From: Microbacterium sp. Clip185
GTDB lineage: Bacteria > Actinomycetota > Actinomycetes > Actinomycetales > Microbacteriaceae
DNA length: 64,000 nt
Assembly (NCBI RefSeq): GCF_028743715.1
Contig: NZ_CP117996.1
Location: 1,984,001-2,048,000, forward strand
Reading direction: 5' to 3'
Shown here piece after piece: positions 62,122 to 64,000 of the stretch. Position 1 is the first letter of the stretch, and the number at the start of each line of letters is the position of its first letter. The notes beneath the pieces were generated by a model that saw nothing but the letters and a program-made list of their open reading frames with translations, did no database searches and had not been told where the DNA came from. The position numbers were made by a program, and so were the translations under genes.

Positions 62122-63647
62122 GAGCGGTCGTCGTCGGCAGCGGCATCGCCGGGCTCACGGCGGCGCTCGCGGCCGCCGAGGGCGGAGCCGAGGTCACACT
62201 CATCACGAAGGCCGCGGCGGATGCGGGTAGCACGGCGCACGCGCAGGGCGGGATCGCCGCCGTCACTGCGGCGAGCGACTCCCCCGACGCTCACTTCGAC
62301 GACACCCTGACCGCCGGCGCGGGGCTGAACGATCCGGCCGCGGTGCGGGTGCTCGTCGATGCCGGCGGCGAGACGATCCGCGCACTGCTGGCCGCCGGCG
62401 TGCCGTTCGACCGCGACGACACCGGTGAGCTGCGCCGAGGGCTGGAGGCCGCGCACTCGGCGCCGCGCGTCCTGCACGCGGGCGGCGATGCGACGGGTGC
62501 GGCCATCGAAGCCGCGCTGCTCGCCCGCCTCGCCGACAGCGACGTGATCGTGCGCGAGCAGACGTTCCTCGCGCACCTCGTCGTGCGGGAGGGACGGGTG
62601 ACGGGCGTCGACGTCGTCGACGCGTCGGGGCGCCGCGAGCGGATCGAGGCTGACGCCGTCGTGCTGGCGACCGGCGGCGCGGGCCAGCTCTACGCCCACA
62701 CCACGAACCCCTCGGTCGCGACCGGCGACGGCATCGCCGCCGCGATCCGCGCGGGCGCTGCGGTCGCCGACCTGGAGTTCGTGCAGTTCCACCCCACCGC
62801 CTTCGACGGCGACGACCCGTTCCTCGTCTCAGAGGCCGTCCGGGGCGAGGGCGCGGTGCTGCGGGATGCGGAGGGTCGACGCTTCGCGTTCGATGCGCAC
62901 CCCGACGGCGAGCTCGCTCCCCGCGACGTCGTGGCGCGCGCGATCGCCCGGCAGTCCGCCGCGCAGCCCGGGGTCCCCGTCGTGCTGGATGCGACGGCTC
63001 TGGGCGGGGCGGAGGCCCTCGCCGCGCGCTTCCCCACGATCGACCGGGCACTGCGCGCACGCGGGATCGACTGGTCGACGACACCCGTCCCGGTCACCCC
63101 GGCCGCCCACTACCTGATGGGCGGAGTGCTCACCGATCTCGACGGGCGCACGAGCGTCGGCGGCCTGTTCGCCGTCGGCGAGACGGCACGCACCGGCGTG
63201 CACGGCGCGAACCGCCTGGCCTCCAACTCGCTTCTGGAGGGTGCCGTCTTCGGCGCCCGCGCGGCGGCGGCACTGCTGGCCGAGCCTGTACGCGCGGCCG
63301 TGTTCCCGATCGCTGGCGCCGCGACGCCTGCCGAACCCGCGAGCGACGCGCCCGCGTTCAGCCGGACGCGACTGCAGCAGTTGCTCTGGGATCACGCGGG
63401 ACTGGAGCGCGACGAGGCCGGTCTGGCGCGCGCCGCATCCGTCATCGCGGCCTGGCGCCGCACCGCGGTCCCCGCACCGAGCCTGCCCGCGCAGAGCATC
63501 GCCGCGCAGGAGGACGCCAACCTGCTGCTGGTCGCCGAGCATCTCGTGGCCGCCGCTCGCCGGCGCACGGTGTCGGTCGGCGCCCACTTCCGTCGCGACG
63601 GCGCCCCGGTCGCCGCCGCCATCGTCCAGGAGGCCGAGGCATGCTGA
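62118..63647 (+). CDS. nadB: L-aspartate oxidase
   Basis: 509 residues of a succinate-dehydrogenase-type flavoprotein. FAD is bound by GSGIAGLTAAL (about 7-17) and the STAHAQGGIAA loop; active-site regions are EFVQFHPTA (about 218-226), HYLMGGV (about 331-337) and GETARTGVHGANRLASNS. It oxidises aspartate to iminoaspartate for NadA. The ATG at 62118 overlaps nadA, and the stop lies inside the nadC start region. Confidence 0.95.
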   Translation: MRAVVVGSGIAGLTAALAAAEGGAEVTLITKAAADAGSTAHAQGGIAAVTAASDSPDAHFDDTLTAGAGLNDPAAVRVLVDAGGETIRALLAAGVPFDRDDTGELRRGLEAAHSAPRVLHAGGDATGAAIEAALLARLADSDVIVREQTFLAHLVVREGRVTGVDVVDASGRRERIEADAVVLATGGAGQLYAHTTNPSVATGDGIAAAIRAGAAVADLEFVQFHPTAFDGDDPFLVSEAVRGEGAVLRDAEGRRFAFDAHPDGELAPRDVVARAIARQSAAQPGVPVVLDATALGGAEALAARFPTIDRALRARGIDWSTTPVPVTPAAHYLMGGVLTDLDGRTSVGGLFAVGETARTGVHGANRLASNSLLEGAVFGARAAAALLAEPVRAAVFPIAGAATPAEPASDAPAFSRTRLQQLLWDHAGLERDEAGLARAASVIAAWRRTAVPAPSLPAQSIAAQEDANLLLVAEHLVAAARRRTVSVGAHFRRDGAPVAAAIVQEAEAC

Positions 63648-64000
63648 CATCCGCCACCATCGATCGGGTCGTGTCCGCTGCCCTCGAGGAAGACGCCCCC
63701 TGGGGCGACGTGACGAGCGAGACGCTCATCCCCGCGGATGCGGTCGCCACGGCGTCCCTGGTCTCCCGCGAGGGCGGCGTGTTCTCGGGCGGAGCGGTGT
63801 TCGCCGCCGCCTTCCGCCTGGTCGATGCTCGGACGCGGGTCGAGCTGCTCCTCGCCGACGGCGACCGGTTCGAGGCCGGCACGGCGCTGGCCACCGTCAC
63901 GGGCCCCGCGCGCTCCGTGCTGACGGCCGAGCGCGTCGGCCTCAACTTCGTCCAGCGGATGTCGGGCATCGCGACCCTCACCGCCGCGTACGTCGCCGAG
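63641..64000 (+). CDS. nadC: Nicotinate-nucleotide diphosphorylase, N-terminal part
   Basis: The first 120 residues are present and the gene runs off the window. EDAPWGDVTSETLIP (about 17-31), VSREGGVFSGG and ERVGLNFVQRMSGIATLT (about 98-115) are the NadC N-terminal marks. It converts quinolinate and PRPP to nicotinate mononucleotide, the end of the de novo branch. ATG 63641 overlaps the nadB end by seven bases. Confidence 0.94.
   Translation, partial: MLTSATIDRVVSAALEEDAPWGDVTSETLIPADAVATASLVSREGGVFSGGAVFAAAFRLVDARTRVELLLADGDRFEAGTALATVTGPARSVLTAERVGLNFVQRMSGIATLTAAYVAE

Overview
The window is high-GC actinobacterial chromosome. Gene order, the C50 carotenoid genes, the succinylase lysine branch and the many mRNAs that seem to begin at the start codon point to Microbacteriaceae, most likely Microbacterium or a close relative (inference from content; no database was consulted). 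Coding density is very high: no stretch of 300 bases lacks a gene, and 4-base start/stop overlaps (ATGA, GTGA) are the normal way genes are joined. I saw no rRNA, tRNA, CRISPR array, prophage or transposase.

Layout. 1-3.4 kb: end of a carotenoid operon (crtB fragment, crtI, crtYe, crtYf, crtEb) for a C50 pigment. 3.4-21.9 kb: a genome-maintenance block whose order resembles the Rv3193c-Rv3211 region of Mycobacterium tuberculosis as I remember it: UPF0182 membrane protein, PDZ/Lon-like protease, DUF2342 metalloprotease-like protein, an orphan cyclodehydratase-like protein, UvrD2, NudC, a degenerate phosphotransferase, the AdnB/AdnA helicase-nuclease pair, DUF3107, RidA and a ferritin-like protein; the DEAD-box helicase follows at 22 kb. 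23.6-32 kb: PHP phosphoesterase, EEP hydrolase, aminopeptidase P, a stress-type membrane protein, PRC/MgtE_N/CBS protein, DUF1003, Mrp, TatB-like protein, O-methyltransferase, and a 56-aa DUF3117 gene. 32-41.9 kb: PIG-V-like mannosyltransferase, dapE, dapD, PPK2 kinase, dimethylargininase, citrate synthase, dapC, ferredoxin, and an AzlCD exporter with a divergent regulator. 41.9-51.7 kb: typA, a PH-domain membrane protein and an oligopeptide-type ABC transporter with two binding proteins. 51.8-54 kb: a CPBP protease and an AbiEi/nuclease-like gene bracketed by two copies of a 79-base palindrome, the most accessory-looking part of the window. 54-58.7 kb: gcvTHP behind a tandem glycine riboswitch. 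58.7-64 kb: a MarP-like protease diverging from nrtR-nadA-nadB-nadC (nadC runs off the end).

How the parts connect. dapC, dapD and dapE are consecutive steps towards meso-diaminopimelate and lysine. nrtR-nadABC makes NAD from aspartate under an NAD-sensing regulator, and NudC hydrolyses NAD. AdnAB and UvrD2 handle broken or stalled DNA. The glycine cleavage operon is controlled by its own substrate through RNA.

The most interesting signals are: the palindrome-bracketed nuclease-like gene; an orphan TOMM-type protein whose 3' end overlaps uvrD2; a phosphotransferase that has lost its catalytic loop; a recurrent TANNNT-N6-RTG arrangement implying many leaderless mRNAs; a strongly over-represented GGATGCGG octamer; and a TGAC-N-TTAA inverted repeat in front of nrtR.
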